Assembly: GCA_003864495.1 (NCBI GenBank)
Contig: ML133380.1
Location: 1-64,000, forward strand
Direction: 5' to 3'
DNA: 64,000 nt
From: Nemopilema nomurai
Lineage: Eukaryota; Cnidaria; Scyphozoa; Rhizostomeae; Rhizostomatidae
Positions 49,301 through 61,205 of this stretch are shown one piece after another. Numbering within the stretch: the stretch's first letter is position 1; every line of letters starts with the position of its first letter. The position numbers and the translations under genes were made by a program. The notes below the pieces were generated by a model. That model was not told where the DNA came from and did no database searches. It saw nothing but the letters and a program-made list of their open reading frames with translations.

Positions 49301-50112
49301 ACTGTTAGGACGTCATCTTTGGTTGACGAGCGTGTATTTGTTGTACCATGGAAAGCGGCCTAACTTCGACTGAAAATACTCCAGAGTTTTCAGGTGAAAT
49401 GTTTGCGTTACTAATAAGCGGTTTCATTTGCCCATATTCCGTTGTTGTTTTGTTTGTAGTTTGCTATTTTGAACAACAAAGAGTCCCTATCCTAATTCAA
49501 ACCTTGGGACCGAGCGGTATTCGGAGACAAAGCCTTTCGCAGGTTCACTATTCGTTATACGCCATTTGTTTGCAGCAGTCTGAAGAATGGCTGACTACTT
49601 CCATTCCCTTTAGACGATTTCAATAGGCCGGCTCACCCAAATTGCCGAAAACTTTTTAGTAGTTACAACCAGTTGCCCTTGATGGGGGTGTTTCCTATCT
49701 TCAAGAACCATTCATTTGCCAATCTCTGCCTTGACTTGGCCCTGGAAATTAATTTGTGTCCACTCGATACTAGAAGGGGCGTCTGGCTTGGGTAAGAGGT
49801 TTTACATGATAGCAAGCTCTCTCCTGCTGCTACATTTAATACTTTAAAGCCTGCGATTAGCAGCATTTTAACAACCACTTTGAGCAGTGCAACATTTAAT
49901 GCGCAGAATGTAGTCGCTGCGCGTGACTCGGTCTTTTTTCTGTCACTGCGTAGGATTTTATCTAGTTTCCCTTTACCAAGCAGTCCACGTGGAAGCCTTC
50001 GAATTAAAGCAAATTGACATCGCTTAAGAAATTTGACGTTTGCATTGATGTTTCTGGTACACAGCCAAAGAATCGCTGAATCTACACCAATCACTAAAGG
50101 CCAGGAGAAAAC
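46351..50112. other. Gene-free stretch
   Basis: Several scattered frames of 60-180 codons (for example 48740-49006 and 49663-50205 on the minus strand) show no recognised domain and no convincing splice partners. No repeat or RNA gene is supported. Confidence 0.35.
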
Positions 50113-50560
50113 AGTGAATCTCAAAGAAGCACTCAAGCCAAGGATTACGTCGATATTAAAGAGGCACTTAAGACAAAAATAAATGTGTCTTAAAGAAGCA
50201 TTCAAGACAAAGAAGATGTTAGTCTCAAAGAAGCATTCAAGCCAAGAAATAAGGGAATCTTAATGAAGCACTCAAGCCGAGGAATTTCTGAATCTTAAAG
50301 AAGGATTCAAGTCAAGAAAAAGTGATTCTCAAAGAAGCATTTATGACAAAAAAAAGTGAACCAAAAAGAAGCATTCAAGCCAAGAAATAAGGGAATCTTA
50401 ATGAAGCACTCAAGCCGAGGAATTTCTGAATCTTAAAGAAGGATTCAAGTCAAGAAAAAGTGATTCTCAAAGAAGCATTTATGACAAAAAAAAGTGAACC
50501 AAAAAGAAGCATTCAAGCCAAGGAAAAAAGTGAATCTCAAAGAAACACTCAATTCAAATT
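50113..50560. repeat. Degenerate ~34-bp tandem repeat with 138-bp higher-order unit
   Basis: The monomer aaagaagcattcaagccaag recurs throughout with variation. A block of four monomers repeats at 138-bp spacing: gcattcaagccaag occurs at 50233, 50371 and 50509. The two 138-bp blocks are almost identical, whereas single monomers differ clearly, so the block duplication is the more recent event. Confidence 0.88.
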
Positions 50561-51466
50561 TTGATCTTTTTTGACCAACATCCTTAATAAATGTCGGTTT
50601 CTCTATGAAGTCCTCATTATGTTAACACAATATTTTGGTTTTCATTTTGACGAGCCTTTAACATGTAAGTGAAATATTACCAAAAATTGAGAAGTTTAGA
50701 TTTGACGTCATCTTTTTCAAGGTAAAACACACGACTCTGAGAAGCTTCCATAAAAACTTTTATGCAGCGTTTTAATTTTTACTTTTGTTGTGAATGCATT
50801 TGATGTCAAAAAGGTTTTGGTTTGGAGAAAATATTCAACTTGGATTTGTGATGATTTAGATGAAGGAAAAATGATATGAAGGCAATTCATATTTTCACTG
50901 ATTGTAGAACTCTGTCGCTATCATTGCGGCAGAATCCATGAATATTTTATAGCTTCTGACCAATAAGAAATGCCTGCTGTATTTGAGATTAATAATTCAA
51001 GTGAATGACCTAAGTAATAATTTTTGAGTCCCGACATTTGAAGCCCAGAGGATAAAATCAAACGAAGGGTACTAAGATTGCTTTCTTCAATGCGTTCGCG
51101 CCGGATAAAGGTAATAAACGATCTCATTTTGAAAAGAACCAACACTGGAAAGTAGCAACGGCGAGAAGGTAACAACTTTAACAATACGTAAACATAAAAG
51201 CTGGCCTAAGGCTTGGGACTGACACAGTAGCGCTGATTTTGGATGTCGGAGATGCAGTGAGGAGAAACAGTTTAAGGATCGTCAAAGGAGCAAATCGTTG
51301 CAAGTGCTTTATTGGAAGTGCGATTCAGTAGGCATCGGAGTTACAAGTGCGTTGAGCGAAAGGGGAGTAAAAGATTCATGACTCTAGTTCACCTTAAAGA
51401 CTAGTGATTTCAAGGGTGAACTCAGAACTTCATTATACGATTTAGCTCGGTTAGGAAAGTTTGCAG
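50561..51466. other. Spacer upstream of RASSF-like gene 3
   Basis: No gene is supported. The right end should contain the promoter and a 5' non-coding exon, because a splice acceptor (gtttgcag) ends at 51466. Confidence 0.4.
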
Positions 51467-51485
51467 GATTCGAACTGCAAAGGAA

Positions 51486-52796
51486 ATGGATTTCAGTCTG
51501 TCAAGAGAAGACTGGACGGCTGAGCTGCGAAACAAATCGCCGGTTTACGCTGCGTATGATGAAAGCAAGAACTTTTGTGACCTGAGAAAGAAGACTGAAG
51601 AACAGGATACTGACAATGATAGTGGGCTTCAGTCGATAGACGGGGATTCTGTGCAGGACCGCCTTTTTAAGGCGAGCTTACTTGAGGACGACTTGGCAAT
51701 GTTAGCGCGCCAAGATAGCGGGGTGAGCTCTGAGAATTCTGAATTCACATCGTCGCATTCACGACCGCTTCCATCTGACCTAGCAACTAATAACAAATCG
51801 TTGTTATGCAGGCGTCTTGGGGAGCAGGTGAATTTGAATCACGTACCTGCCAGCGATTATGGAGAACGTATGAAAGGAAGCAGTAATCTTAACGTTAGAA
51901 GGTGCCAACAAACGAATCACAACAAAGGTAATACTCACATTTATTCTACGAAAAGTATGAAGAAGGACAACGAATTGCAAGTGATGTTGGAAAAGGATCG
52001 CGACTTTCTTTCATTTATGAAGCAGAGAAAGGAATCTGGGCCTAAGAGCTCGATAAATGAAAATAGACGATCCAGATGCGTGTTGCCTTCAGAGCTCGGC
52101 AATGGTATGAACACGACCTATCTAGAAAAGAACTTACAAAGTTCTGACTGCAATGGTAATCATGAAGATACAAAGAATTTCTACGTTGGACCAAGGATGG
52201 AAAATAGCGCCATAGATGGGAAATTGTCATTTCAGGAGGAAAGGAAGGACTCTTTTAAGCCGAAGGCTAGAGAACCCCAAAAGTCCCACAATCTGCTTTT
52301 ACGCAATGAACTTCTAGCTACCTACAAAGACGTTTCCAAGAAGCTTTCTGACACCGTTGATCAACTACTTTACAAGGATTTAATGTGTGCCTGTTTGACT
52401 GATGAAATCCTAAATTTCTCTACTAACAATTCAACAATCGAAGATGAACTCCTTGAGCTGGAGGAAAAGTCTTTAGAAAACGAGGTTTTTAATTCAACAA
52501 GCCTTTTGCAAACCATGAACATGATAAATGAACATCAAATTGTAGAAGGGAAGTTGATATCTACAGAAATACAAAGGCTGGATCTAGAAATAAGAGAGCG
52601 GCGCCTGCGCCTGCAAGTTTTAGAGCGAAATTTTAGAAATTCAAAATTTAAATATGCTCCCAAGCCACTCAAGAGATATTGCAGTGTGGAATCGCTATTA
52701 GACAACTTTGAGGATTCAAGAGATAGAAAAGAAGTCAGCGAAAAATCTTCTTGGCACGCGAATGAACACTTTGAAGAAGAGACTAGTCTCGTTTAG
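51486..52796 (+). CDS. RASSF-like cluster protein 3 with PDZ-ligand tail, no RA-like start
   Basis: A single 436-residue frame starts at ATG 51486, 19 bases after a splice acceptor, the same arrangement as in genes 1 and 2. It lacks the beta-hairpin N-terminus of those genes and begins MDFSLSREDWTAEL. It keeps the acidic DNDSGLQSID motif, a second DSGVSSENSE, and a long helical C-terminal region: ELLATYKDVSKKLSDTVDQL, then LDLEIRERRLRLQVLERN, the counterpart of LQSLERRLLRRELRW in gene 2. The end, FEEETSLV, matches the class I PDZ-ligand pattern of gene 2. It is probably a tandem paralogue that lost or never had the RA-like part. The biochemical role is unknown. Its status as a gene is well supported by the open frame and these shared motifs. 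Confidence 0.6.
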   Translation: MDFSLSREDWTAELRNKSPVYAAYDESKNFCDLRKKTEEQDTDNDSGLQSIDGDSVQDRLFKASLLEDDLAMLARQDSGVSSENSEFTSSHSRPLPSDLATNNKSLLCRRLGEQVNLNHVPASDYGERMKGSSNLNVRRCQQTNHNKGNTHIYSTKSMKKDNELQVMLEKDRDFLSFMKQRKESGPKSSINENRRSRCVLPSELGNGMNTTYLEKNLQSSDCNGNHEDTKNFYVGPRMENSAIDGKLSFQEERKDSFKPKAREPQKSHNLLLRNELLATYKDVSKKLSDTVDQLLYKDLMCACLTDEILNFSTNNSTIEDELLELEEKSLENEVFNSTSLLQTMNMINEHQIVEGKLISTEIQRLDLEIRERRLRLQVLERNFRNSKFKYAPKPLKRYCSVESLLDNFEDSRDRKEVSEKSSWHANEHFEEETSLV

Positions 52797-53641
52797 ATGC
52801 AAAATAGAGCCTCTTTCGGGTGGAGTTCGCTCATTTATTGAGAATTCTTTACCTTTTTCTTTATTTTCGAGTTCTGTTTTTTTCTTGAGTGCATTAACTG
52901 ACCGGATGAAATCCAACGTTTCTGTATCCATGAACATAAAAAAGATACGTGTACATATTTGGAGTTCGTGGAACAGTTTTATCAAGCTATAATTTGCTTT
53001 TGGCAAACTTCTTGCTTCTGCTCTAATTTGTTTCCAATCAGTTGCAACTTAATCCTCGTTAACAGTTCATTTGTTTGGCCTCGGAAAACATATTTGTCAG
53101 TTAAATCGAAAAAACTATCAGGATTTCTATCATAGCTAAATTAACGTTACATCCGTTTGATTTGGGATGGCTATAAACTTCCCTACATTCGATTTTAATT
53201 ACTGCATGTAAAATAGAATCACTTCATTTTGACCTCCCTGCAAACATTGACTTAACTATTCAAATCTTATTTGATCCACGTTGTTATAGTATGATTATGA
53301 ACCTATGCTTTGAAAACATGAAATGAATTAGCAGGCTTAAAGTTAAGTTTAAAGTTTAGAAAACAACAGTCTCAAAATGCTTATAATTATTTGATATGAA
53401 ACTAACTTAGATAAGAAACTTGATTTCAGTAAACTTGAAATTTGGCTAAAAGTAGGATTCATTGCGAAACTGTGACACTGATTAGAAGAGAGTGGAGCAT
53501 ATCCTATCAGGAAAGGTACTAAAGCTGAAGTCACTTATAGGGAGCTGAAACCTTTTATAGGTTTGATTTTGGCATGATATACAAAGCATACTAAAAATTT
53601 CACACACTGGGTCACGTGTGACAACGTGTGTCAGATGGGCA
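52797..53641. other. Spacer between RASSF-like gene 3 and a MITE
   Basis: AT-rich sequence without a recognised gene. It includes the 3' UTR of gene 3, but no canonical polyadenylation signal was located. Confidence 0.4.
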
Positions 53642-53649
53642 TGGACTGA

Positions 53650-54358
53650 GGGGCGGATCCAGACGTTAGCAACCTTTGCGCGAGCATAAGGCAGATTTCT
53701 TTAAACAATTTCCTTTTGCATCAATTAACGTGTCCAATGCCACAAAAAATTTTCCTGTTCTCTGGAATTACATCAAAACCTATTGCCGCTATTTCTGTTG
53801 CTTCGTTCGTCAAGCCAATCACAGGAAAGTTGAGCAATGCTAAATTTGGCGCGAGCATAGGTGAAATTTGAACTGTCGATTAAGGAACCGAGTTGACCTA
53901 TGCAATTGTTGTAGAAAGTGTCCAATAAAATTCGGGGCAGACTCAAATAGCCAATCAAAATACAAGTTGACCTATGCAATTGTTGTTTAACTGTCCAATA
54001 AACAGATAGACTGACCTATGCAATTGTATTCGCGACCGCTTATGTCAATAGCCTATTCCAAAATTCTGTCGCGTTCAATCTCCCTATGAAAATGTCAACA
54101 ATAGCCCTTGCGATTTCCTTTGTTTCCGTTCTGTGAATGTGACGCATTCCTCACAAAACAGGGATCAAAGCCTTTGTTAGATTTTATTATATGATTTTAG
54201 CGCTGACTACTAACAAAAATTTTGATCATATGACCAACAACAGAACAATAGTATTCACATAAAAAGGGTGTGGCCTTCATTTTTGACAGCCTGAAGGTAG
54301 TGGCTCTAAAATTTTCCCTTCCATTGCTGTAGTCAGATTTTATCCCTGAATCTGCCCC
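53650..54358. mobile_element. hAT-like non-autonomous element upstream of PEX3
   Basis: Starts GGGGCGGATCCAG and ends CTGAATCTGCCCC, with the flanking 8-bp duplication TGGACTGA/TGGACTGT (7 of 8 bases) at 53642-53649 and 54359-54366. Inside, tgacctatgcaattg occurs three times between about 53890 and 54030. No coding capacity was seen. It ends 180 bases before the PEX3 start codon, so it may contribute promoter sequence. Confidence 0.72.
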
Positions 54359-54538
54359 TGGACTGTCAATGGGGGATATTCAAAACTTAACGCCAGAAAA
54401 ATTAGGGTGCTGACTTTGAATTGAGCCCCCTGTTTCATTTCTCGACCTCGTTTTGGATAAAGTCTCGATTTGACCTTTGACCGCCGTTTCGGGAAAGTGA
54501 CGGCCTAGCAGCAAGTGGGACATGCGACAAAGGACGTA

Positions 54539-57500
54539 ATGTTTAGCTGGGCGCAAGACTTCTTTCGAAGGCATAAAAGGAAGATTATTGGACTTGGCGT
54601 TGTTGCTGGTGGCCTATATTCTTCTTACAAGATAATTCAGTGGAAGGTTGCGGATTGGCAGCAAAGAGAAAGAATCGAGTAAGAGTCGCTTAATCAATCA
54701 CCAGTCCAAGAGATTCACAAGAAATTTCACGTTTTGAAGTGTTTTGCGAATTTGCCAATAGACCTACAATATACGCATTTATTACTCATCTCATATGTCC
54801 TTATGTGATATTTTCCATTTAAGCAACCAGGACCTTCCACACATAATAAATACACTGAAGCCAGACTGGAATTTTTAAAATCCTCACGAGAGTGCGCAGT
54901 TCAGGAAATTTTTCTGAATTTGTCCACGCACATGGCAAACTTTCCAGTCTGGCACTGAAGCTGGAGATTTGTGTACTATTAAACGTAAACTTCGGTGAGA
55001 TCTAAATGTTGATTTTGTTGAGATTTTTAATAAGGGAGGTGAGCAGACTAGTTTTACATTGTTTGCTGTTTGCCTTGATGTAAGACTATGCAGTTAGTGA
55101 ATCCAATCGAAGAATATTTCCCTTTTGGCAAAGAACACATACATGTGAATTTTGTGTATGCATGAACACATAGAAGCATACATGAAGCTTGGCCTGCTTT
55201 GCTGCAAATTACCTTCTAGAATTTCACAAAGCAGAGTTCAGCTTAGCATTCTGGATGTGAAATAATGTTTTTTAGAATTCGTTTTATAAGCATTTGCCTG
55301 CTCTTGATAACAGGTAGCATACACACTTCTGTTTTCAAAATGACTCTAAATAAATGCATTAGATGGAAAGCAGAGCTTTGTAATAAATTTCAGATGATAG
55401 CTACAATGAGCTATATGGTAGATAAATTAAGACAAAATAGCCATTTGTTGATATTATTTCATTAACATTTCCATGAATTACCAGGTTAAGACATATACTT
55501 TTCATTCGTTAGAAAAAGCGGAACTAACGTTTTTGCATATTTAAAGTATTTACTTTTTCGTCCGACACTCCTCAGAGCATGCAAAAGTTAGCAAATAACC
55601 AAAAGCTGACAATATAAATAGCCAGTTGCGGATTGAAAACATTTGAAGAAAAGCGGGTAGAGTGAGAAGTGAGAACAGAAAAGAGGGTGAGAAGAAAATC
55701 TTGTGATTGGTTACAATTGACTACAATTGATTGGTTACAAAATTCTTATACGACTAAACTCTTTTTTAAGGGCAGGAATGCAATTGAGTTGAGGGAATTA
55801 TGGTCTTAGCATTGTATACCTCACAAGGATTCACAGCTGAATATCAGAAATTGATGGCTCTCTTTATTTGATTTTGAAATTCGCCTAGGTGTTTTATCTA
55901 TATTTCAATGGAATGTCCCATTCTTTGTAGACAGAAAGAGTTCCTCTTTTCCTTTAGGCTCTTCTTAAGTTAGTGTTAAGTAACACTGATTGGTCAATTG
56001 TAACCAATCACACACTCTACTTATCACCTAGTGTTTTTGATTCGCATCTGGCTATTTATTCTGGGTTCAGGAAAATTCCAACGTTTGCATACTCTGAGGA
56101 GTGTCTGATGAAAAAGTACTTTGAGTATGCAAAAATTAGTTTCGATTTTTCTAGCCATTGTGAAATTTTTTTTCGCAAAGCATTTATTCACATATACTTT
56201 TACATGATCCGTTACGACATAATCGGTTAAGACATAATCAGTACGTTTCGGGACAAGCTTGTCCCATCTTTGGCTGTCAGAGGATGAAAATCAAAAGTGG
56301 ATTTATATATAGAACATGGTGAATAATTAACCTACAGCAAGGTGAATGTTTGAAATTTTAAAACTTCAAGTATAACAGATTTATTTGACTACATCAGTCT
56401 TCGTCATAAGACAATCACCATGCGTGCTGTAAACCACACATATTATTTCTTTCATGCGTGTGATTCACACTCTTACATATCTGGCTTTTTCAGACCCTCT
56501 TTACACCGTCCCTTCAAAAACGGTACCGTGACAGTACAAAATTTGTTTCCGAGGGCGAAAATTTGTTGTTTCTATCCTCGTAATTCTACCGGAAAAGGCG
56601 GTATACGATCACGTGTCTACAGTAACATGTGGTCTTTGGATACAAATATGGCGCGTCATCTTAAATTATTTGGCGGCTGCAGCAATTAATCTATTAAATA
56701 AGACAAGGGTCTAAAATAAGTTGGAAACTCACATACTATATCAGGCAAAATAAATCATAGGTTAATGCTGCAGCGCAATTTGAGAAAGAAGAAACAATTG
56801 CTTACACGGAAAAATGTTAGGAGAAGAGATATTGGATTCAGAAAATTTTCCAATAACGCAAATGGTCTGACCACTTTCAAGCACTCAATTATGAACTGAG
56901 GATATATGATAGAATATTTTTGATTTCCCGCTTGTCTGCCATGTTGGAATCAAGGTGTGCATTTTTCAGATCGAGAGCTACTTTGCAAAACAAGATTGGG
57001 CTACCGTATTTCAACGTATTTGACGTATTTCTGATTTTCAATCAATCAATCAATCAATCAAAAACTTTATTAATGTGTCAAAAAATATTTAGCTTACAAG
57101 CTAATTGGGGACACAACGAAAAAAGTATATAAAGTTAAATTAGAGCATAAGATATGAAATTACAGTATAATTATTAAAACATAAAAACTTTCTAAAAATC
57201 CTATGTACAACTAAACTAAAGCCTGCAGTCTAAAAGAGTTTCTAAGTCCATTCTTCTTATACATTTCTTGAATTGGGTTATTGTTGTCTCCTCCTTGATA
57301 GCTCTCTTTAATTTGCTCCACAGATATGGGCCAAAGTATCTTACTGAATGTTTTCCTTCTTTTACCGTACGAAATTTCGGAATTACAAAGTTGCCGTTTC
57401 TTAATTCATAGGGAGTTTCTTTTACTGCACACAAATCCTTTATGAAGTGCAAAAAAAACCCTATATAACGTATTTGACGTATTTCTGATTTTCATATAAT

Positions 57501-60436
57501 TCATCGACCGTAATTCGTCTTAATTCAAAGTACTTTGTCGGGAGGAACAATTTTTTTTCATTTCTTCCGATGAACTACGTTGAGTTACGTTCTATTAGGA
57601 TACGTTAGAAGGTTTTTATGAAATTTGGTCGGTTTCCATATAACGGAAATAATCTTAATTGATCGTAGACTCTGAATTCCGATGAAATACGTCAAAATAC
57701 GTTATATGAAAAAACAATAGGAAGAAACAATGGGCACTATTAAAAAGATCTGTCGATGTTGCTCAGCTAATGAAAGACGAAATTTCCAATTTTTAGTTAA
57801 AGAAAATAAATTTTACGAAGGTCAAAAGCAACGGTCAAACATACGTCTCATGCGTGCGATAAATCGCTCGCATTATTGGCGTCATGCGTGTGCCGATGCG
57901 TGCGCGTGTAATCGGTCAAACGACCAAGACTGCTACATTCTCTAAAAAAATGCATGTTAGTCACGCCTTACGGCCTTAAATATTGTTACCTCCTCAAAAT
58001 TTCCAGGTTAGTCCATTCTTTGCTTTTCCTACAATATATACAATATGTTGTCCGTGTACATTTATTTATTATGTTTCTAACAATGTTTTTTAATAGAAGT
58101 TGCGAAAGGCTGATGCTCTTTAACGATTGCAGTAGGCCTTTTCCATCATCATCCCTGCATATCAGTCCTGCATTTTTTATTAATCTGCCCAGCTTATGAA
58201 ACTTTGAGAGAGAAATACATCAACAAATGGTTTCTTAGAGTCAAGAATAAACAAACTTTCACCCACATCATGTCGTCAAACTCAACTGAACAGCTTGCAA
58301 ACCTTGCTATTTTTCTGAGATTAGCCTACAAAGCCAGGGATTCTAAATCAACACCGATGCCATTGGAATGACTCATTTTTCTAGTTCATTGTGTTATTCT
58401 TATGAATCTTTATTGCGTTATTCTTATTAATATTTTTTGCGTTATATTTTATGTTATTGCCCTTAGGGGCTGTTCTTGTTTATGAAAGAAAAAAAGCCAG
58501 CAGTTCAGACAAGATGAACCTATCCAAATCTTCTAAGTATTTACGGAGAAATGTTCTCAAATCTCCTCTTTATTCTTTTTCCTATGATGCGTTAAATTGT
58601 TTTTCTTTTTAATTAGTGCACATTGGACATATTCTAGGTATTTACAACAAGCCAAGAAACAGTTCCACTTTGAACGAAGCCAAAAGACATGTCACACTAC
58701 GTTTGTGCAGTTGCTATTGCCTCTCAGAGACAAAATATTTGACGTTTTGAATATAGAGGAATTGACAACAGCTCTTAAGTGTAACCCGGAAAACAAGCTC
58801 GAGTTATGGAAGGAGCTCAAGCTGGAGAGTTTTACCAGGACTTTGGTGTCGCTGATCTGTTTGTGCTTTGTACACCTTTTTGCAAGTGCAAATGAATATT
58901 ATTGCTGGCTACATGTACTTAGAAAGCTCTGAGTCTTTATGTGCAGAAGAACTAAATATTTCTGAATTGGTTCATGGCATAGAAATGGATAGACCAATTT
59001 CAAACATTCAAAAGGAATATCTTGGCAGCATCAAATTTCTGCTTGCTGATGGGTTGGTGCAAATGATTGCTGATCTAAGAACCATTGTTAATAGTAAGAA
59101 GAATTATAATAGCATGATCTTCTGTCTGTGCTATTTTTAAATTATCTGTTTCGAATCAATTTTAAATTTTGTCTAGCTTAGATATTTTTAAAGGAAGTAC
59201 TTGAATACGTTTTTTATTTGATATCCTTACTATCTAAATTGATTGCGTGGAGAAAAACGAGCAAATGGCTACATTTCAAAATATCATGATACATATGATA
59301 AATCATTACTTGTAACTGATATAATTCTTTCTTTTCGTTTGCACGTTCTAAATTTGTTTGGAAATAAGTTTTTTTCGATCGAAAGATTTTCCCCATTGTA
59401 ACCAATTGTAATAATTTTTAATTCTCTGATAAGCAAGGAATAGAGACCATAGCAGAAGCATTAGCTCGTTTAAGACTATAATGATAGGAAACCTAGTTCT
59501 ATGATCCCTCAAGACAGTATCCGTGTCAGGGACTCAGTTATTATCTTTTTAATCGTAGAAAATATTTCATCCATGTCACTGGGAAGTAAGGTCACGCATT
59601 ATGAGCTGTCCAAAATTGTTTTCAATGTTTGGAATCAGTTCAAGACTCAAGAAGTAGGATTCCTGTTACCAAACTATAAAGTTACAAAGTCTCCATTCTC
59701 CAAGTACATTTTGGACATGGAAGATTGTCAGAAAAATATGAAATACCTTGATGAGGAGAAATGCCAAACGATGCTTGTGGAGACTTTTGATGTAATTGAA
59801 AGTGATGATTTCCAAGCGGTCCTGTCGGATGCCATTCAAGGAAGTCTGGAGCTTCTTATGCAGTCACTGGAGCCTCATTTCCAGCACAGAGGTGAAGGTA
59901 AGTTAACTGCACAATACTTTTTCAGCTACCTCTGTGTAGGCGATGTTTTGCCAGTTTGAAACGAATTTTAACATTCTTGTTTTTTGTTTACGTTCAGTTT
60001 CCAAAGAAAGATTTGTTAATTTGAAAAGTTTTCATTCAAACTTGCAAGGTTCGTCACTAAATGTTTTGTCGAATGTTGACTGTTAGAACTTTCAGTGAGG
60101 AAAATAGCAGATATTAGAGCATGGACGTTGTCACAGAAGATTGGTATTTTAGAAGCAGTTTACTTAAGATAGTTAAGTTTAAGATGTTTTTCTTGATCCA
60201 TGAATAAACGCCAAATTCAATGTAGATGGTGTTGCTGGAAATGAAAGTGGTGACAACAAAGACACAAAAAGATGCAGTTGCCCCTTGCAAAGATCATCCC
60301 AATTGTGAATTCTCAAAGCCACCAGGTTTTCAGGAATGGGAGAAACCTGTATCTAGAGAGTTTGTTTTCGATGGATTCTGTCAATGCATTTGCTGCCAAT
60401 ATATATGAGTCGTTCAGCTCGCAAGTAGATGCCTAA
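54539..60436 (+). CDS. PEX3: Peroxisomal biogenesis factor 3
   Basis: Four exons: 54539-54678, 58638-59093, 59559-59897 and 60226-60436, all GT-AG and matched in phase at each junction, for about 381 residues (human 373). PEX3 is the peroxisomal membrane anchor that docks PEX19 with its membrane-protein cargo. Exon 1 begins MFSWAQDFFRRHKRKIIGLG. The basic cluster followed by a hydrophobic helix (residues ~16-33) is the targeting and membrane segment. Exon 2 keeps ENKLELWKELKLESFTR, including the Trp used for PEX19 binding in human, and QVQMNIIAGYMYLE. The C-terminus keeps LPLAKIIPIVNSQ and AFAANIYESFSS. Two single-base breaks occur: an extra T in the T5 run at 58877-58881 and a missing A in the A5 run at 60266-60270. 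The protein is conserved on both sides, so assembly error is likelier than decay. Confidence 0.95.
56395..57932. mobile_element. Non-autonomous DNA transposon, copy B (inverted, interrupted)
   Basis: The inverted relative of 12333-13814, lying in PEX3 intron 1. Ends are CAGTCTTCGTCATAAG at the left and CGACCAAGACTG at the right, flanked by the perfect 6-bp duplication CTACAT at 56389-56394 and 57933-57938. It measures 1538 bp, of which 454 bp are a later LINE insertion and its duplication. Without these, copy B is ~1.08 kb and lacks ~0.4 kb of the interior of copy A. No transposase is encoded. Confidence 0.87.
57041..57466 (-). mobile_element. 5'-truncated LINE inserted in the transposon
   Basis: A 426-bp minus-strand fragment. 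It encodes the last ~78 residues of a LINE ORF2 (57452-57216), including RNGNFVIPKFRTVKEGK and SVRYFGPYLWSKLK, typical of the region after the reverse transcriptase in CR1/L2/jockey-like elements. A 3' UTR follows and ends in a TTGA microsatellite tail (57041-57060). It is flanked by a perfect 28-base target duplication at 57013-57040 and 57467-57494. The inserted strand, 5' truncation and long duplication fit target-primed reverse transcription. Confidence 0.9.
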
Positions 60437-61205
60437 AGCACCGGAGACCAATGGAAGATGGAGGTATCAGAATTATAGTGGCATTCCCTGTGCATCAATC
60501 CCACCTTAATTGCTTTCAATATTTTGTTCTGCTGTTGTCTTTAGGAAATATACGCTCCTAAAAAATGACCTGTTTTTAAGTACCGCTTAGTCTTAGTAGA
60601 AAGTGGACTTTAGTAAATACCACGGACTTTGAGTGAACGCACTATTTCTCAAAGCATATATCAAATGCAGCATTGTCTCTTCTCCCGGTAATTTCGTAAA
60701 ATGTAAGCACTGCCAATGTACACTAGGGTTGACTTTGTAAATACAATATGAGACCATTGGTGGTTTTGTTACAACAAATGAAGTCTCTAACATTGTTTAG
60801 ATGTGACCAAAGTAGTTTCTAGCACAGTGAAACGTCCCTTGTACATGAATGTAAAATCAAAGCAAACGCGATTATTTTTCCTACTTTGCCAAACGCTGAT
60901 TGTGCTTCCAAGCAAAAGTGTTTTGCCCTTACAAGTTTGACTCCACCTTGTAGTAAGTGTATTTCCTAGAAATGGTCCGACTCCGAGAGAAGACTGGTAA
61001 TTAACGACGCTAGCTGTCTTTCTTACCAAATCACTGCTTTTTGCAATAATATTTTGCTGCTTAATGTCTGCCGATGCAGTCCAATTCCCAAAATCATATA
61101 GTTTAAAGAAATATTTTATAAATGATGCTAAATAGGCAGAAAACCTTTAACTAAAATGGCCCACAATTAACAATAGTTTAATTCTTCGTCCTTTCAACCA
61201 GCTGA
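60437..61205. other. Convergent spacer after PEX3
   Basis: Lies between the 3' ends of PEX3 and the small secreted-protein gene. Only short frames. It should hold both 3' UTRs. Confidence 0.4.

Noticed and set aside
49663..50205. 180-codon minus-strand frame
   Set aside because: It runs into the degenerate tandem repeat at its 5' end, matches no known domain and has no supporting splice structure.
57730..57945. 71-codon frame with cysteines
   Set aside because: Lies within the right end of the non-autonomous transposon and is disrupted in the other copy.
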